Shown: positions 50,821 to 61,000 of the stretch, one piece after another
Layout of the letters: each line of letters begins with the position of its first letter
Numbering within the stretch: the first letter of the stretch is position 1
Assembly: GCA_020639075.1 (NCBI GenBank)
Contig: JACKHI010000001.1
Span: 5,022,001 to 5,086,000 of the forward strand
Source: Phycisphaerales bacterium
GTDB lineage: Bacteria > Planctomycetota > Phycisphaerae > UBA1845 > UTPLA1
Reading direction: 5' to 3'
DNA: 64,000 nucleotides
Notes under the pieces: generated by a model
Seen by the model: only the letters and a program-made list of their open reading frames with translations
Database searches by the model: none
What the model was told of the DNA's origin: nothing
Translations under genes and position numbers: made by a program

Positions 50821-53640
50821 TCATCGCATGATCGTGACCCCAGCCTTGGAATCGTCGGCCTCCCGTCCAACCGGTTCTTCCAATTCGATCGCAAACAACA
50901 CGACGTCTGATGCCGGTACGTCGCCCGAGACCAGCTCGATCGTGCCGGGGCCGATCATGCGCCAACCCGCTTGGTCAGGATCGAGCACACCGGGTTTCAG
51001 CTGCTCCATGAACTCAAAGGAATTGCTCTTGATTGCAGGCAAGTGTTCGTTGTTGAGTTCCGTGTGTCCTCTCCCCTGCACGACCCTTGGATGGGCAGCC
51101 AGTGGATGCGTCAGACTGATTCGTACGACGAAGTTACGATTTCCCGTCGATGGTTCGGCATGCCAGGATGAACTGATGCGCACAACCTGAACGCGCCGCG
51201 TCGGATCGAACCCTAGCGCCTCGATGCCGTCGTCGCCGGAGAGACACTCCTGCTCGATCCCGATGATGTTCGTGGCGTCGTGCTGCGAATTCGCAGTCGG
51301 TTCGGTATCCTCGAAGCACCCGAAAGAAGTTCGCTCTTCACCCGCGAAAATCCGGACGACGATCTCGTCGCGGCGCGACCCGTCCGTCCGCTTCCCCAAC
51401 ACGTTCATCGTCTTGTCATCAACGTGCATCATCGGAATGATCGCACCCGCCCGCGCGAACAATGGCAGCGTGAAAATGCCATCCGGGCGCGTCGGGTCGA
51501 TGGCGACGTCTCGCCCCTTGTCGCCCGCATACAGCTTGCCCGTTTCAAAATCGTACCAGTCGCCCGCCGGCAGATAGACGCTCTGCCGCCGCTCGCCGGC
51601 TTTCACATCCGTCGCCATCATCAAGTCGCGACCGATCATCTTCTGATCGGCGATTTCGCGCACGCGATCGTCATTCTGGTAGTAATAGACAAGCGGCGGA
51701 AAGACCGGCGCACCCTCGACGGATGCCATGCAGGCCAGCGAATGCAGATAGGGCGTCAGCGCGTATCGCCGTCTCAGGTTGAACAAGTTGCTCTTCAAGT
51801 CGCCCACGCGATCCGGCGCCGTCTGGTACTTGTTTTCCGTGTTCGACGTGTGCGGCCGCAACGGCACATCCAGCAGGCACGAGTGCGCGAACCAGCGCGT
51901 GTACATCTCGCTCTCGTCGTCGCCCATCAGGCTGTCGCGACGGAAGCCGCCGACATCCGAGCCAAAATAATCGATGCCGCTCATGCTCACGTGCATCTGC
52001 ACGTTCAGATGCGCCGCCAGGCTGGGCAGATTCGAGCCGATGTCTCCCGACCACATGCTCGCGCCAAAGCGCTGAATCCCCGACGTCCCCGAGCGCGACA
52101 TGATGAATGGCGGCTGTTCGTGACCGTTTCGCTTGTAGCCGCGCGCGATGCTCTCGGCCCAGCGGAAGTTGAACAGGTTGTGCGCATCGGCATGCTTGTG
52201 GCTCCCATCCACTGCCGTGTTCATGTACCAGAAGTCTTTGCGATAGGCCTCAGGCTCGCCGAGATCCGTCCAATGGCCCATCACGCCGGCCTCGACCAGC
52301 GGCTCGCGCTTCCAGTCGTGCCAGAAGTCAGCGCCGGCTTTGTTCGTCCAGTCGATCATGCCGCCGTCTCCCCACCAGCTGTCGATCCTTGCGGGCTTCT
52401 CGCCCGACTCATCGCGCACGAGATAGCCCTTCGACGCCAACGTCTCGTATTCCGGCAAGCGATGATCGACGTACGATTCTTCAATCACCATGATGCCGAC
52501 GCCTTCGTCGTCGCGCAGTTTCGCCATTTTCTTCGCGGGTTCGGGGAACTTGTCCTCGTCCCACGTCAGCGAGCCCATCTGCTTGCCCTTGTAGTCGTCC
52601 TGAATGTCGCCGAACCATTGCAAATCCAGCACGAAACCATCGATCGGAAATCGGTTCTCGCGAAGCGTCCGCAGCTTGTCGTCCAGTTCGGCCCAATCGT
52701 TGAACCCGTATTCGCTCAGCCAGAAACCGAACATCTTCTTCGGCGGAACAGGCGGCCGGCCGACGAGTTCCATGTACTGTTCGCGCAGGCTCGGCAGATC
52801 ATCGCCGCCGATCACGAACCATCGCAGTGGCTCGCTTCGCTTCGGCACCGTCAGCGTCCACGTCCGTCCGCCGTTCGCATTCGCTGCGTCCGCCTTCGTG
52901 AAGTCCCACGTTTGCGGCGCCGTGTCGTCGACGAAGATCGCGAAGTTCGCGTTGTCGTCACCGACGCAGTAGAGAATCGGAAACTGCGCATTGCCGACGT
53001 ATCCGCCGTGAAACTGCACGAGCATGTTGCCGAATTCACAGCCGGGCGTGCGCATGCGACCGCCGAGATCCCCGTTGACTTCGCCGGGCTTATCGAACTG
53101 CTCGCCGAGACCGTAGAAGTTCTCGATGACGTTGGAGGTGAATGTGAGGCGCACACGACCGTCATCGAGTCGTTGCGGATTGATCGTTGCCAGCGTCATT
53201 TCCACTTGGTTGGCGTCGGCAATGCGGTGGACCAGGATGCCAAACGCGTCGCTGAACGTTGCACACGTATTGTCTTCCGGAAAGCCGTGTTTCTCGCGAA
53301 TCTCTTGCTCGCATATATCCTTCGGATCGGCAATCATCGGCGAAAAGCGCAATGTTCCGGGGCGAGCCATCGTGTTATCTGTCCGGTCCAGGCCGACACC
53401 AAAATCTTCAGGCCGGCCGAATTCGCAATAGACGAGTTGCTGTGATGCATCGACGATGAAAAGTGCTGCATCCTGCTCCGGCAGCGTTTTCAGGGATCGA
53501 TCGCCTTTGACATGGTGCTGCTGACTGCATCCGAGGAAGCCGGTCCACGTCAACATCGCCGCCAGCGACAGGCACGCGGCCCCGTGAATTCGAGTTCGAA
53601 GTTTCGTTGTGTTCCGCAGGCTGACAAGCGAGAATAGCAT
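50821..53640 (-). CDS. Glycoside hydrolase family 31 lipoprotein
   Basis: 939-aa predicted lipoprotein (signal CLSLAAMLTWTGFLGC, with Cys at the lipobox). The GH31 N-terminal beta-sandwich is followed by the (beta/alpha)8 barrel: PPVPPKKMFGFWLSEYGFND, FPIDGFVLDLQWFGD, the nucleophile Asp in GHWTDLGEPEAY, and the acid/base Asp in MWSGDIGSN. A C-terminal beta domain follows (VYLPAGDWYDFETGK). GH31 enzymes cleave alpha-glucosides, alpha-xylosides or sulfoquinovosides; no specific clade can be asserted. GAGGTG lies eight bases before ATG 53640. Divergent from a metallophosphoesterase lipoprotein gene, with 84 bases between starts. Confidence 0.92.
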   Translation of the reverse strand: MLFSLVSLRNTTKLRTRIHGAACLSLAAMLTWTGFLGCSQQHHVKGDRSLKTLPEQDAALFIVDASQQLVYCEFGRPEDFGVGLDRTDNTMARPGTLRFSPMIADPKDICEQEIREKHGFPEDNTCATFSDAFGILVHRIADANQVEMTLATINPQRLDDGRVRLTFTSNVIENFYGLGEQFDKPGEVNGDLGGRMRTPGCEFGNMLVQFHGGYVGNAQFPILYCVGDDNANFAIFVDDTAPQTWDFTKADAANANGGRTWTLTVPKRSEPLRWFVIGGDDLPSLREQYMELVGRPPVPPKKMFGFWLSEYGFNDWAELDDKLRTLRENRFPIDGFVLDLQWFGDIQDDYKGKQMGSLTWDEDKFPEPAKKMAKLRDDEGVGIMVIEESYVDHRLPEYETLASKGYLVRDESGEKPARIDSWWGDGGMIDWTNKAGADFWHDWKREPLVEAGVMGHWTDLGEPEAYRKDFWYMNTAVDGSHKHADAHNLFNFRWAESIARGYKRNGHEQPPFIMSRSGTSGIQRFGASMWSGDIGSNLPSLAAHLNVQMHVSMSGIDYFGSDVGGFRRDSLMGDDESEMYTRWFAHSCLLDVPLRPHTSNTENKYQTAPDRVGDLKSNLFNLRRRYALTPYLHSLACMASVEGAPVFPPLVYYYQNDDRVREIADQKMIGRDLMMATDVKAGERRQSVYLPAGDWYDFETGKLYAGDKGRDVAIDPTRPDGIFTLPLFARAGAIIPMMHVDDKTMNVLGKRTDGSRRDEIVVRIFAGEERTSFGCFEDTEPTANSQHDATNIIGIEQECLSGDDGIEALGFDPTRRVQVVRISSSWHAEPSTGNRNFVVRISLTHPLAAHPRVVQGRGHTELNNEHLPAIKSNSFEFMEQLKPGVLDPDQAGWRMIGPGTIELVSGDVPASDVVLFAIELEEPVGREADDSKAGVTIMR

Positions 53641-53724
53641 TAGTTCACACCTCGTTCGGGTTTCGGTTCCTGACCGAGCGCTCGTGGATGGGAAGTAGAA
53701 TAGGCGATTCGCACGATTGCGACC

Positions 53725-55230
53725 ATGTTGAAACGTGACACCACTTTCCGTCGGGCTCTTCGCGTCGTGTCGGCGTGCTTGACGATCGCCATCTGCCTCG
53801 CCGCCTCATGCCCGCCCGACAACGCCGACCTCCTGCCGCGCACGACGTCGGATGCGTTTTCGACCGACGGCTTCACACTCGTCACGCGGCTCGTTCACAT
53901 CTCCGATACCCATGTCGTTGACGAGGAATCACCCGCGCGCTTCCCCGCCGCCGCCGACATCACGCGCAGCGCGTGGCGGCCCTACGAGTCCTACTCGATG
54001 CAACTGGTCGACGGGATCATTCGCCAGATCAATCGCATTCATGCGTCCGGCCGCACGATCGACTTCGTCGTCAATACCGGCGACGCCTGCGACAACTCTC
54101 AGCGCAACGAACTCGCCTGGCTGCTCACGCTGTTCGACGGCGGTCCGATCAACCCCTTGACGGGCATCGACGATCGACTTCCTTGGCAGAAGCCCGAACC
54201 GCTGCTCGACCCGCACGCGGTGTTCGAGGCACAAGGCATGTATCAGAACGGCGTGCACGGCGACGCCTCGAATATCCCCTGGTACGTCGTCTTCGGGAAT
54301 CACGACTCCTTCGCCATCGGTCTCTTTCCGATCTTCCAGGGCCCCGACGGCGTTCGAGGCGCGCCATTGCCGGGGCGAGGCCTCGGCGCGCCGCTGCTGC
54401 CGACGGATCTGAAGCCGACGGCCGCACTGGCGAACGGCAACGTCACGCCCGGAATGCCCGGCCCGCCGAACCTGTTCGAGATTCCCCGATTCGTGTTTCC
54501 GAATCCCGATCGCGAGTATTTCGACAAGCGCGAGTTCATCGCCGCCATGTTCACGGCGAAAACGGGGCCCTCTGGTCACGGTTTCACGGACCCGGTATTC
54601 GGCGAGAGCTGGTGGAGCCAGACGCCCGTCGCCGGCGTGCGCCTCATCGGTCTCGACACCTGTGATCCGGCGCATCGCATCCCCGGCTTTCTTTATGTCG
54701 ATGGATCGATCTCGGAGCGACAGCGAACCTGGCTGGAAAATGAACTGACAAGAGCCGACGCGGCGAACGAAATCGCCATCGTCTGCTCGCATCATCCAAG
54801 CCAGGCGCTGCGAGAAATTTATGGCTCATCGTTACTGCCCGACGATCTGCATGCATTGTTGAATGCACATCCAAGCGTCGCGCTGCATCTTTCCGGGCAC
54901 GAGCATCGCCATCGTGTCGCCGATCGCGGGAATTACGTCGAGATCGAAACCTGCGCAACGATCGACCCGCCGCAGGAAGGTCGCGTCATTGAGATCTATC
55001 GCAACGATACGACGAATGAGATCGCCATCGCGTACGACGTCTTCTCGCACATCGATGACGCGCTGCCGCCCGTCGGCGACGATCTGCTGCGACCATTGCG
55101 CGTCGAGGCGAAGACAATCGCCGACAACGACAAGAACGCAGCCGCCCGACAGCGCGAACGCGACCCGACCGGCGCCGACCCGCGCGGTCGCCCCACAGAT
55201 CGCAGAAATGTCATCAAACTGGCACGATAG
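53725..55230 (+). CDS. Calcineurin-like metallophosphoesterase lipoprotein
   Basis: 501-aa exported protein with a signal ending TIAICLAASC, a plausible lipobox. The metallophosphoesterase ligands are complete: D-x-H in LVHISDTHVVDE, GD in VNTGDACDNS, GNHD in YVVFGNHDSFAIG, H in IVCSHHPSQA, and G-H-x-H in LSGHEHRHRV. The fold is dimetal and could hydrolyse phosphomonoesters, phosphodiesters or nucleotides outside the cytoplasmic membrane. A large insertion between GD and GNHD (residues about 135-185) is rich in Pro/Asp. The C-terminus is Arg-rich. It shares a short divergent promoter region with the GH31 gene, which may mean co-regulation. Confidence 0.9.
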   Translation: MLKRDTTFRRALRVVSACLTIAICLAASCPPDNADLLPRTTSDAFSTDGFTLVTRLVHISDTHVVDEESPARFPAAADITRSAWRPYESYSMQLVDGIIRQINRIHASGRTIDFVVNTGDACDNSQRNELAWLLTLFDGGPINPLTGIDDRLPWQKPEPLLDPHAVFEAQGMYQNGVHGDASNIPWYVVFGNHDSFAIGLFPIFQGPDGVRGAPLPGRGLGAPLLPTDLKPTAALANGNVTPGMPGPPNLFEIPRFVFPNPDREYFDKREFIAAMFTAKTGPSGHGFTDPVFGESWWSQTPVAGVRLIGLDTCDPAHRIPGFLYVDGSISERQRTWLENELTRADAANEIAIVCSHHPSQALREIYGSSLLPDDLHALLNAHPSVALHLSGHEHRHRVADRGNYVEIETCATIDPPQEGRVIEIYRNDTTNEIAIAYDVFSHIDDALPPVGDDLLRPLRVEAKTIADNDKNAAARQRERDPTGADPRGRPTDRRNVIKLAR

Positions 55231-55247
55231 ACCCGACGGCGGGTGGC

Positions 55248-55349
55248 GGGTGGCCCACGGCTTCAGCCGTGAGGTCGCGACGATGGGACTTGCGCAAAGC
55301 CGGCCCGGGTGGCCCGCGGCTTCAGCCGTGGGGGCGCGACGATGGGACT
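55248..55349 (+). repeat. Two tandem CTTCAG hairpin repeats
   Basis: Copies at 55248-55290 and 55307-55349: GGGTGGCCC(A/G)CGG-CTTCAG-CCGTG(A/G)GG(T/G)CGCGACGATGGGACT, given here in parts. Arms CACGG/CCGTG and CGCGG/CCGTG remain paired. Confidence 0.75.
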
Positions 55350-55392
55350 GACCCATGGCTCAAAGTCGCGAGGGGCCGATGCGGCCGCTAGA

Positions 55393-55570
55393 AGTCTCAA
55401 ATTTCAAATATCGAATTTCAAATTCCAGACCTCCAATTCAGAATCTCAAATATCGAGTCTCAAATCTCAAGTCTCAAGTCTCAAGTCTCAAGTCTCAAAT
55501 CTCAAATCTCAAATCTCAAATCTCAAATCTCAAATTTCAAATCTCAAATCTCAAATTTCAAATTTCAAAT
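55393..55570 (+). repeat. 7-bp microsatellite (TCTCAAA)n with variants
   Basis: About 25 units of TCTCAAA, TCTCAAG and TTTCAAA. Because 7 x 3 = 21, every reading frame across it encodes a seven-residue repeat such as QISNLKS. Ends are degenerate, the centre (55477-55550) is nearly perfect. Confidence 0.9.
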
Positions 55571-56027
55571 CCCCCCGGAACACCGAACAAGCCCAAGTCT
55601 GATGAATCGCCCGCTTGTCCGTCCATCCCATCGCCCGCACACCCGCCTACGAAGCCCAGGAAAATTTGCAGATTTTGCGCCATTTTGCACCCCTCGAAAA
55701 AGTTGCAAAACCGCCGCAAATCGTCGCAACAACCTGTCGTTCTGGCACTTGGGCCGTGCAAACAACCGCGTAGCTCATAGCCCGGCAATGCAACGCGCTA
55801 AACCGGGCCGCCGGTGTCTTGAGCCCGGTGGCCGTCAATCAGTTCTCCATTCCGGACCGCCTGAATTCCGGGGATTTTCGAGCGACCGCCTCGGCAATTC
55901 GTCCGTCTTCAAGGATGGCGAGACGGCGCGGCGGCCGGGCTCGCGAAGCGTTTCGCCTGGGTGGGTCGAGACGCTCCGCCCCGGCTGCCGCTTCCCTTGC
56001 CGCCATGGAGACCTGGAGAACTTTGCG

Positions 56028-56444
56028 ATGTTTCAATCCAGAACCCCGACGCCGACCGCCGCCGCGCCTCGCACCAGGGCGGTCACCGGTGACTTGATCA
56101 TCCAGGACTATGCCGGCGTGATCGTTGCGACGATCGGGCGGCCGTCACTGTTGGATGCCCGCGACATCGAGCGAATCGGTCGTGATCTGTGCGGTCTCGC
56201 TGTTGAGCAGGCGAAGCGCAAACTCGTACTCGACTTCACCAACGTCCGACAGCTCTCCTCGCAAAGCATCGGAATGCTCATGAATGTCAACCGGCTTGTG
56301 AAAGACAACGACGGCACGCTCGCATTCTGCGGCGTCAGCGATCAGATCGCGAAGTTATTCTCCCTCACGAAGCTCGATGCGCTGTTCAAGATCTACAGAA
56401 ACGATGCGGCGGCGCTGGCAGCGTTCGGCGTCCGCGTCGACTGA
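56028..56444 (+). CDS. STAS-domain anti-sigma factor antagonist-like protein
   Basis: 138-aa cytoplasmic protein. After a Pro/Thr/Ala-rich leader (MFQSRTPTPTAAAPRTRAVT) comes a STAS domain: IVATIGRPSLLDARDIERIG, KLVLDFTNVRQLSSQSIGML, NGTLAFCGV-like DGTLAFCGVSDQIAKLFSLT and LDALFKIYRND. STAS antagonists of the SpoIIAA/RsbV type bind anti-sigma kinases. The regulatory Ser position lies in QLSSQSIGM, which has serines available for phosphorylation. No partner kinase gene is next to it. Start at ATG 56028 (CTGGAG upstream); the frame is open further upstream but encodes non-homologous sequence. A hairpin terminator follows at 56470. Confidence 0.85.
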   Translation: MFQSRTPTPTAAAPRTRAVTGDLIIQDYAGVIVATIGRPSLLDARDIERIGRDLCGLAVEQAKRKLVLDFTNVRQLSSQSIGMLMNVNRLVKDNDGTLAFCGVSDQIAKLFSLTKLDALFKIYRNDAAALAAFGVRVD

Positions 56445-56469
56445 TTCAGGTTGGTAGCGGGGGTAGGGC

Positions 56470-56502
56470 GCACGGCCTGGCGAATGTCAGGCCGTGCCTC
56501 TT
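56470..56502 (+). terminator. Probable intrinsic terminator of the STAS gene
   Basis: Perfect 10-bp stem GCACGGCCTG / CAGGCCGTGC with loop GCGAATGT, followed by CTCTTTC, 26 bases after the stop codon. Confidence 0.75.
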
Positions 56503-56753
56503 TCACCGCGAAAAGGAGAAAGGAATCCAAGAACCGGCCACAACGTCATGGCCGTACGTCGAGAATGTGGTGTGGATTGGTGCTCTTTTCGAGCCGCGGC
56601 CAAGGGCCAAAAACGACCCCTCCGCCTCGGATGCGGCACCGCCTGCCGCCAGCCGATCACGTCCGTGTAACACGTGATGTGGCGTGTGCGTGGAAATGCC
56701 GGGCGCCTATGATCCAGTAGCAGAGTTCACCCGGAATTGAAGGGAGGTGATCC
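56503..56753. other. Intergenic region
   Basis: The rest of the 309-base gap between the STAS and small membrane protein genes. Apart from the terminator at 56470-56502, I see no gene, repeat or hairpin. Confidence 0.4.
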
Positions 56754-56960
56754 ATGTCACTACGCTGGTTCCACCTGGTGTTCCTACTTTTCGCCATCAT
56801 GGGCGCCGATCTGTTCGGCGGCTGGGCCCTGCACGAATACTCCACGGCGGGCGATCGCGGCATGCTCGGCATGGGCCTTGTGAGCCTGATCGGCGGCCTT
56901 GGGTTGGCGGCCTACGTGTTCTGGTTCGTCCAGAAGGCCGAACGGCTCCACTTGGAGTGA
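56754..56960 (+). CDS. Small two-span membrane protein
   Basis: 68-aa protein with two transmembrane helices (FHLVFLLFAIMGADLFGGWA and GLVSLIGGLGLAAYVFWFVQ) and a short loop. I do not recognise the family. It has the best ribosome binding site in the window, GGGAGGTGATCC, nearly complementary to the 16S 3' end, four bases before ATG 56754, so it is probably translated efficiently. It converges with the TPR lipoprotein gene, leaving 19 bases between stops. Confidence 0.8.
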   Translation: MSLRWFHLVFLLFAIMGADLFGGWALHEYSTAGDRGMLGMGLVSLIGGLGLAAYVFWFVQKAERLHLE

Positions 56961-56979
56961 TCCAGCCGGCTCGCCGAGA

Positions 56980-57939
56980 TTAACGCGGTTCGCGGGCGGC
57001 GCCCGGTTCGACTGACGTGGGGTCGTCATCTGCGCTCGAATAGGATTGTCGCACGCGTGTCCGCGGCGATGACGTTGCGAGCGCCCGATCCCGGGGTCGC
57101 AATGGACTGCGATCATCGTCCGTCAGTTTTTCGATCCGATGCGCCGCCCAGCGCTGGTTGGATTGAATGCCGGCTTCCTCAGTTTCCAACACTTCATGAT
57201 AGAGTTCGATCGCGCGCGCTCGATCGTGCAGGCGATAGTCGTAGACGACGGCCATGTCGAAGCGTGCTGCATGCGGCGTCTTCGGATCGAGTTCAAGAGC
57301 CCATTTGAAGTAGCGCAGTGCAAGTTGGTTGTCGGGATCGTCTTCGCGCAGGAATTCCTTGTAGATGACACCGCAGTAGTAGGCGGCGTCGTCCACTTTG
57401 TCCGACGTCGGATACTCGCGAAGGATCGTGCGGAACTTCTCCTCGGCCGTTCGCGCATCCTTTGTGTTCAGCTTGGTGAAACCAATGAACGGGACACCGA
57501 CAAATGTGTCGTAGAGTGCGTAGGCCTCTTCGTAGAGCCGGTCGGCCTCGGGAATGGACTCGATCGGCGCGACTTGCGACGATTTCTCGGGCGGGTCTTC
57601 CGACAGGTACGGATAGACTTCGACTTTTTCCGTCAGTTCGCGCTGGCGACGGGCCCAGTTGGCCTTCTCCGTGTTACCGCTTTCGAGATAGACGCGTTCG
57701 AGCTCGATCAGGCGATCGATGTAGGCCTGGCGAGCCGCCATCATGTCTTCGACCTCATCCGCGACGACAGGCAATTCGCTTCGTGGTCGATCCGGTTCGT
57801 AGTTGTCCTCCGGCGGCGTTATGTCGACGACACGTTTGTCGTGGCGGCGCGTCGATCCTTCGCAACCGAACAGCATGACGTGTGCGGCGCCGATCAGGAG
57901 TACGAGCACGATCTTGTGGAAAGTAAAGTCGACGGCCAT
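56980..57939 (-). CDS. TPR-containing lipoprotein
   Basis: 319-aa predicted lipoprotein with signal IVLVLLIGAAHVMLFGC and Cys at the lipobox. An acidic stretch follows. A coiled-coil segment (MMAARQAYIDRLIELERVYL) leads into tetratricopeptide-like repeats: AEEKFRTILREYPTSDKVDD, AAYYCGVIYKEFLREDDPDN, ALRYFKWALELDPKTPHAAR, AIELYHEVLETEEAG. The pattern of repeats with 'Y-P-x-S' resembles BamD/CpoB-type envelope proteins that pair with outer-membrane assembly or peptidoglycan synthesis, but this is an analogy only. The C-terminus is basic and Ser/Pro rich. ATG 57939 has AAGGATGA upstream; ATG 58029 would place 30 polar residues before the signal. Confidence 0.82.
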   Translation of the reverse strand: MAVDFTFHKIVLVLLIGAAHVMLFGCEGSTRRHDKRVVDITPPEDNYEPDRPRSELPVVADEVEDMMAARQAYIDRLIELERVYLESGNTEKANWARRQRELTEKVEVYPYLSEDPPEKSSQVAPIESIPEADRLYEEAYALYDTFVGVPFIGFTKLNTKDARTAEEKFRTILREYPTSDKVDDAAYYCGVIYKEFLREDDPDNQLALRYFKWALELDPKTPHAARFDMAVVYDYRLHDRARAIELYHEVLETEEAGIQSNQRWAAHRIEKLTDDDRSPLRPRDRALATSSPRTRVRQSYSSADDDPTSVEPGAAREPR

Positions 57940-58066
57940 GGGCGATTCATCCTTGAATGCCGGCCCCGATTTTCCGCTGATGGACAGGGCCGAATGCGTC
58001 CTTGTCGTGTCTGACGTCGACCATTGCAATCTTTGTTTGTGTCAGCGTCAAGCGAATTCGATTTCG

Positions 58067-61000
58067 TTACACGCTGACGATCTCGTGCGGCGTCATGAAC
58101 GCAAGCCATGTCTTCTTCGGACGGACATTGAACGCCGCCTCGACGGCCTGTGCGTAGATCTGTACCTGGCCGGCGTACTCGCGGGCGCGTTCGTGAAGTG
58201 CGTCACCGGTTACGCGGTCCGTCTTGTAATCGAGAACTTCCCAGCCCGCGCCATCGTCGAAGAGGCAATCGACGATACCTCGGACGAGCAGGAGGTCGTC
58301 GGCATCCTGCGGCGCCGCTTCGGGCCGATAGCGCCGTGGATCCGCCGCCAGGACAAACGGCCATTCGCGAAGGACGCGCGTCGCCGGATTGCGCAGCCGT
58401 TGGCCCAGATCGCTGGCGAAAAACCACGTGACGGCGTCGAGATCGATCGCTTGGGCCTGTTCGGATGTGAAATGCCGCGCCGCCACCATGCCGGTGAGTT
58501 GCTGCTCGATGTTGGCGCGATCGCAGGGCTGTGCGAGGTCTATTCGCTGGAGCAGTTCGTGGGTCCAGGTGCCGATTTGCGTGGTCGCGGGCGCGGCTGC
58601 AGCGCCGGTTATTGCCGGCATCCGAAACTGACGGGGGTATTTCGCTTTGGGCTTGCCCGTCGGCATAGCGACGGCGGGATCGTCGGGTTCTTCCAGCAGA
58701 TTCCAGCGCCGCTTGAGTTCGCTTGCCGCCACGACGGCGGGTACGTGCGTGAGCGCGTCGGCGGAGTAGGGCGTGCAAATGCGGCGCTCGATCGTCGCGA
58801 TCAAACCGACATCCGTCGGTGCGACGCTTCCCAAAGGGACGAGGGCGGCGAATTGCTCGGCCTTCCGGGCGGCGGCATCGCTCGCCGGAGATTCGAATGC
58901 CCAGTCTCGCATATCGTCGAGTGAATATTGGCGGACATGGAAGAGGGTTTCGTCGCCTGGTTCCGCGCCGTCCCACGCGACGGATTCGGCGGGCATTGTC
59001 TCCATCGCGGCGATGATCCACTTCATGCAGTTGCGTGCGTTCAGGCGGACGGGCAACGGCAGCGCAGCGGCCTTTGTGCCCGGATCGCCAACTGTCGGGC
59101 CAGGGGGTTCAACCAGCTTTTCGGTTCCGACGATGAGCAACCTCTCCTTGGCACGTGTCAATGCGACGTAGAGGACGCGGAGTTCCTCCGCGATGGACTG
59201 GCGCCGAACGGCGTCGCCGACGAGGCGATGCGGCAGCGTCGGGTATTGGAAGTGCCTTTCGAGATCGACGCCTTCGAGTCCGACGCCGAGCTTGCGATCG
59301 ACGAGCACGGCATTCTGTGCATCCTGGAGGTTAAAGAGCTTGCCGGCCTCGGCGAGGATGACGGCGCGGAACTCGAGGCCTTTGCTGGCGTGGATCGTCA
59401 TGATGCGGACCGCGTCGCCCTGCGGAGCGACGGCGCCGGCCATGAGTTCCTCGCCACTTTCTCGCAGTTCGTCGATGAACCGGATGAACTGGTTAAGACC
59501 CTGTCGGCGGAAATCGCCGAACTGCCGCGCGTATTCGTGGAGCTGGATGAGATTTGCGCGACGCTGCTCACCGCGTGGCAGGGCCGAGACGTAGGCGAGA
59601 TAGCCTGATTCTTCGTATATCTGCCAGAGGACGTCGGCGATGGGGCGGCGCGACGCGATCGTGCGCCACGAACTCAGCCGGTCGAACATCGAGGCGAGTT
59701 GACTGCGAAGGCCTTGATCGGGGCCGTGGGCGGCGTAGTTGCGGACGGCTTCATGAAATGGTCGCGGTCCATTGCCGATTGCTTTGCATGTACGGATCTC
59801 GACGAGTTGCGAATCCGTCAGCGGCTCTCCCATCATCGGCGATCGGAGCAGCGCGGCGAGCGGAATGTCCTGTTGCTCATTGTCCAGCAGTTGGAGCAGG
59901 CCGAGCACATCGAGCACTTCCATCGCGTCGAATAGATCACCGCTCATCGTTGACACGGCCGGCACCCCCTGTTCCAGCAGTCGACGAAGGAAAAGACCTA
60001 TGCGGGCTTTCATGGATCGCATCAGAATGACGATTTCGCCGAACCCGACGCCGTCGGCGTGAAGTTCCTTGATCCGTTCGGCGATGACATACGCCTCGCG
60101 TTCGATGCGTTCCCAGTCGCCGGCGGCGCCTTCCTCCGATGCGTCGGAGGAGTCGGCTTCGGAGGCGCTGACGGTTTGCGGATCCTGCAACAGGTGGATT
60201 TCGCACGGGACGGCGCCATCCGGGAGCGGGGCCGTGTGAAACGGGACGAGGCGCGCGTCGCCGTCGTAGTCGATACCGCCGAGGTCGCGCGACATGAGCC
60301 GTTCGAATATGGCGTTGATCGCATCGATGATGGGGCGTTCGCTGCGGAAGTTCATGCTGAGCGGTACGACTCTGCCGGCATCCTGATCCGTCGATTTGAA
60401 TCGATCGTGCCGTGCGATGAACAGGGCCGGTTCGCCGAGCCGGAATCGGTAGATGCTCTGCTTGACGTCACCGACGGTGAATAGGTTGTTCGGCCGTTCC
60501 GGCGCGGCCTCGGTGCTGACGAGCCGGAGAATCTCGGCCTGAATCGGATTGATGTCCTGGAATTCGTCGACGAGGACATGCCTGAACCGTGCGTGCAGGC
60601 GTTCGGCCACGTGATGTTCTTCATCTCGAAGGAGATTCAGCGTGTATCGTTCCAGGTCGGAGAAGTCGAGGACGCCGAGATCGCGCTTGGCTTCGCGATA
60701 GGCGTTGCGCACGTGCTCCACGGCCGTCAGCAACATCTCGACATGCGGAGCCGTCGCGGCGATGCCCGCTGCCCAGTCGGCGCAGGAGAAGCGGCCGACG
60801 CGATCGTTAACTCGCTTGAGGGCTTTTTCCAGTTCCTTCCGGGCATTGTCGCAGAGTTCATAGATCGCCTTGTCTTCGTCGGACAACGCCTTGTATTGAT
60901 TGGTTCTTCGAGAAACGGCGATCTTCGGCAGGTCGAGCGCCGGCAATTCATCTCGACAAATGCTGTCGATCATGGCGACGTCCTTGATCCGATCGAGTCG

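Larger units (their letters stand above)
55231..56027. other. Gene-free region with repeats
   Basis: About 800 bases between the phosphoesterase and STAS genes. It holds two CTTCAG hairpin repeats, the 7-bp microsatellite and about 450 further bases without a supported gene. Open frames across the microsatellite encode only repeat peptides. Confidence 0.6.

Noticed and set aside
51280..53445. A 721-codon open frame antisense to the GH31 gene
   Set aside because: Composition is that of a GC-rich shadow (His/Arg/Val runs); the sense strand encodes a complete GH31 with both catalytic Asp.
55393..55570. CRISPR array
   Set aside because: Unit is 7 bp with no unique spacers and no cas genes nearby.
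55309..55780. Apparent coiled-coil proteins across the 55.4-55.6 kb region
   Set aside because: All frames give heptad repeats because of the 7-bp DNA repeat; no start signal or conserved domain.
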